A stretch of DNA of 7,188 nucleotides from DATAYF01 sp036272735. Its GTDB lineage: Bacteria > Chloroflexota > Ktedonobacteria > Ktedonobacterales > Ktedonobacteraceae. A model generated the notes under the pieces. The model did not search any database. It was not told the DNA's origin and was given only the letters and a program-made list of their open reading frames with translations. The translations under genes and the position numbers were made by a program. The stretch spans positions 1 through 7,188 of the forward strand of contig DATAYF010000363.1 of NCBI GenBank assembly GCA_036272735.1, written 5' to 3'. Below, one piece after another: positions 5,233-7,188 of the stretch; position 1 is the first letter of the stretch, and the number at the start of each line of letters is the position of its first letter.

Positions 5233-6444
5233 ATGCCGACGACCTTTCTCATCCTGCTCGCCTGTCTTCTTATTGCAGCCAAAATCGTAGGGTGGCTGTG
5301 CAATCGCATCCACATGCCTGCTGTCCTGGGACAGTTGCTTGTTGGTGTGATTGCTGGCCCGACATTACTTGGTTGGGTTCAACCAAATGCCATTCTCGAC
5401 ACATTCGCAAACATAGGAGTGATTCTCCTGATGTTTATTGCTGGCCTTGAGACAGATATGCAGCAGATGCGACAGGTGGGTAAGGCCGCGTTTACTTCCG
5501 CATCCCTGGGGGTTGTTCTCCCATTTTTTGCCGGAGCCGGATTCGCCTTCGCACTGGGTTACTCGGTGCCAATCAGTCTTTTTCTTGGCACCGTACTGAC
5601 TGCGACAAGTGTGGGTATTTCCGCACAGACACTCAAGGATCTGGGCAAGCTAAAAACAAAAGAAGGGACAACGATCCTTGGAGCGGCCGTCATCGATGAT
5701 GTCCTGGGATTAATTATTCTTTCAATCGTTCTTGCCTTTACCCTGGGTCAGAATCCAAGTTGGTCTATCCTGAAAATGCTGATCTATTTTCCGGTTGCTT
5801 ACATCGTCGGACATTTTGGGTTTCCGATCCTCTCACGCTGGCTACCAAAAGTGCTTGCGCTCGAAGCCCGTATTGGCCTTGTGCTCGCATTAGTATTGCT
5901 CTATGCCTGGTCCGCTGCGTCGCTTGGGAACGTCGCGGCTATCACCGGAGCGTATATTGCTGGCATCCTCGTGAGCCGTACAGAGATGCGTGAGTGGGTG
6001 CATGATGGGCTCTCGAAAATGGGCTATTCTTTATTCGTGCCCTTGTTCTTTATCTACGTCGGTATCCAGTCTAACTTCCATAGTATTTCCTTTATTCCAC
6101 TTGCTCTTTTGATAGGATTTGTGAGTATCGCCATTGTCAGTAAAGTATTGGGATGCGGTATGGGTGCATTTCTCTGTAACTTCAAACCCCGTGAGTCCTT
6201 GACCGTGGGGGTTGGCATGATATCACGGGGAGAGGTTGCCCTGATCACCGGCACCATCGGCTTGCAAGCAAAACTTATTGACCAGTCGCTCTTCTCTAGC
6301 GTTGTGCTTGTTGCACTCATTACCACGCTCATCACACCATTATTGCTGAATCTGTTGTATATCTTTCAACCCTCGGCACCTGTATCTCAATCTCTGGCAG
6401 CAGAAGCAGTACAAAATGATGTAGGAGAGATCATCCAATCTTGA
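5233..6444 (+). CDS. CPA2-family cation/proton antiporter, NapA-like
   Basis: An integral membrane antiporter of the Na+/H+ exchanger family (PF00999), hydrophobic along almost all of its 403 residues, with about 12-13 helices. Seen motifs: MPAVLGQLLVGVIAGPTLLG (28-47), LLMFIAGLETDM (65-76), LTATSVGISAQTLKDLG (122-138), the ion-binding pair Asp155-Asp156 in AAVIDDVLGL (codons 5695..5700), and GVGMISRGEVALITGTIGL (326-344). Two adjacent Asp mark electrogenic NapA-type transporters. Lys304 (6142..6144) lies where NapA-type proteins have their conserved membrane Lys, and numbering is one off that of Thermus NapA as I remember it. The expected role is Na+ (or K+) export for pH and salt homeostasis. 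I prefer the ATG at 5233, with GGAG 10 nt upstream; an in-frame ATG at 5149 would add 28 residues unlike the family. The TPR gene follows after 30 nt. Confidence 0.88.
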   Translation: MPTTFLILLACLLIAAKIVGWLCNRIHMPAVLGQLLVGVIAGPTLLGWVQPNAILDTFANIGVILLMFIAGLETDMQQMRQVGKAAFTSASLGVVLPFFAGAGFAFALGYSVPISLFLGTVLTATSVGISAQTLKDLGKLKTKEGTTILGAAVIDDVLGLIILSIVLAFTLGQNPSWSILKMLIYFPVAYIVGHFGFPILSRWLPKVLALEARIGLVLALVLLYAWSAASLGNVAAITGAYIAGILVSRTEMREWVHDGLSKMGYSLFVPLFFIYVGIQSNFHSISFIPLALLIGFVSIAIVSKVLGCGMGAFLCNFKPRESLTVGVGMISRGEVALITGTIGLQAKLIDQSLFSSVVLVALITTLITPLLLNLLYIFQPSAPVSQSLAAEAVQNDVGEIIQS

Positions 6445-6462
6445 CATCAGGTTTTCATATCT

Positions 6463-6468
6463 AGGAGG
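6463..6468 (+). promoter_or_regulatory. Ribosome binding site of the TPR gene
   Basis: A perfect AGGAGG sits 6 nt before ATG 6475. A nearer ATG at 6471 gives only seven codons before a stop, so 6475 is the start. Confidence 0.8.
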
Positions 6469-6474
6469 AAATGT

Positions 6475-7053
6475 ATGTACACGGAACTCATTGAAAAGGG
6501 CTACGCCTGTTTGCGACGAAGCGATCCGCAGTCCGCGCTTAGTCGTTTTCAAAGCGCAATCGACAGCGAGCCGGAGCGCCCACAGGGGTATTTTGCTCTG
6601 GCACAGGCATATTTAGAACAAGGCTTGCGCACAGAGACACGGAACGCCTTCGAAGCAGCCCTACGCATCGATTCAACCTATGTTTCCGCGCGTGCATACC
6701 TGGCTATTGAATTGTTGAAGGATTATGACCTTGATGGTGCACAAAAAGAATTAGATCAGGCCCTCCACGATGAACCCGCGAATCTGCTGGTTCACATTAA
6801 ATACGCGGAATATTACTACCGATTAGGCTTCTATCCTCGCTCTGTTGAATTGCTTGAGCAGGGACTCAAGGGACCGCATGGTGCTAATGAGCATGTTGTC
6901 GCCATGGCCCGACAGTTTCTCACTCAGGCACGAGAGAAGAGCAAAAACCTTATTCTTCGAGAGCCACCCGACCCGCGTCGTTTGTGGGATCTTTTTTCTC
7001 GGCTTCGGCCTCAGAAAAGGCGCTTCACCTCCCAGAACGCGCAGTCGAGTTAA
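6475..7053 (+). CDS. TPR-repeat protein, function unknown
   Basis: A 192-residue protein without signal peptide or membrane helix, so probably cytoplasmic. It contains four consecutive 34-residue tetratricopeptide repeats at about 2-35, 36-69, 70-103 and 104-137. Each has the small/aromatic pattern of the fold, for example GYFALAQAYLEQGLRTETRN and the closing AFEAALRIDS. TPRs are protein-binding superhelices; no catalytic residues are seen. The tail (about 150-192) is basic and proline-containing (REPPDPRRLWDLFSRLRPQK) and outside the repeats; it might contact membrane lipid, nucleic acid or a partner. The gene lies 30 nt after the antiporter and 43 nt before the next start, so operon membership is likely. 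It could scaffold the antiporter or the membrane protein that follows; that is inference from position only. Confidence 0.82.
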   Translation: MYTELIEKGYACLRRSDPQSALSRFQSAIDSEPERPQGYFALAQAYLEQGLRTETRNAFEAALRIDSTYVSARAYLAIELLKDYDLDGAQKELDQALHDEPANLLVHIKYAEYYYRLGFYPRSVELLEQGLKGPHGANEHVVAMARQFLTQAREKSKNLILREPPDPRRLWDLFSRLRPQKRRFTSQNAQSS

Positions 7054-7096
7054 GCTTATATTATTCTCTTCTTGATCAAGAAGGAAGGAAGGTCTT

Positions 7097-7188
7097 ATGA
7101 CGGTCTGGCTGTTAGTCGGTTGTTTTTTCATCCTTATGTTGGTACGTATTGGTCTTCCATTTGGAGTTAAAACGCAGGGGAAGGCCGT
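7097..7188 (+). CDS. Partial membrane protein, cut by window end
   Basis: The first 30 codons of a gene that leaves the window begin MTVWLLVGCFFILMLVRIGL and then continue PFGVKTQGKA. Residues 2-24 form a single hydrophobic segment, either the first membrane helix or a signal anchor, followed by basic and polar residues. The start follows purine-rich AAGGAAGGAAGG (7081..7092) by 4 nt, a strong ribosome site. It is third in the antiporter-TPR series and has no stop in view. A family cannot be assigned from 30 residues. Confidence 0.6.
   Translation, partial: MTVWLLVGCFFILMLVRIGLPFGVKTQGKA

Noticed and set aside
7068..7083. 16-bp perfect palindrome cttcttgatcaagaag before the last gene
   Set aside because: It has no loop and merges into the purine-rich ribosome site. 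It could be an operator, but a palindrome of this size alone is too little to call one.
1..7188. CRISPR array, tRNA or rRNA genes
   Set aside because: No regularly spaced repeats and no cloverleaf or ribosomal sequence was seen on either strand by eye.

Overview
The window looks like a bacterial chromosome segment with moderate GC content, patches of AT-rich intergenic DNA and good Shine-Dalgarno sites. The combination of an IS200/IS605-type TnpB, a MarR-GNAT fusion regulator, a DHA-type MFS exporter and a NapA-like antiporter would fit a Chloroflexota genome of the Ktedonobacteria kind. That placement is an inference from protein style, not something the bases prove.

Layout. (1) 1..~1558 is the remnant of an IS200/IS605-family element. 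Its tnpB is cut by the left window edge and broken by two frameshifts: the N-terminal part is in frame 1, the RuvC-I/II and zinc-finger part in frame 2, and the last catalytic Asp plus C-terminus in frame 3. (2) On the minus strand, a P-loop (AAA_33/zeta-toxin-like) small-molecule kinase starts near 2043 and runs into the back of this element. Its recognisable domain stops near 1579, so the reading frame continues as antisense tnpB; the IS appears to have removed the kinase 3' end. (3) Upstream of the kinase on the same strand, 26 nt away, is a 426-residue MFS exporter (3350..2070). (4) The 516-bp gap 3351..3866 is not empty. It has a factor-independent terminator pointing toward the MFS gene, a 21-codon minus-strand ORF with a good ribosome binding site, and a long near-perfect inverted repeat with a branched tip that starts at the stop codon of the next gene. 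(5) 4796..3867 encodes a MarR DNA-binding domain fused to a GNAT acetyltransferase. Its promoter carries two clean palindromes, one over the -10 and one over the -35, which suggests autoregulation. (6) After a 436-bp AT-rich divergent region with a 21-bp inverted repeat, the plus strand carries a CPA2/NapA-type cation/proton antiporter (5233..6444), a four-repeat TPR protein (6475..7053) and the first 30 codons of a small membrane protein (7097..window end), probably one operon.

How the genes may work together. The minus-strand block (MarR-GNAT, leader region, MFS exporter, damaged kinase) reads as a stress or resistance cluster: a ligand-responsive regulator/acetyltransferase, an exporter behind a possible attenuator, and a kinase of a family that includes drug-modifying enzymes. 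The plus-strand block reads as ion homeostasis plus a scaffold protein. The most unusual signals are the T-shaped hairpin at 3781..3867, the leader-ORF/terminator arrangement before the exporter, the paired operators of the MarR-GNAT gene, and the IS/kinase junction with its 11-bp tandem repeat.
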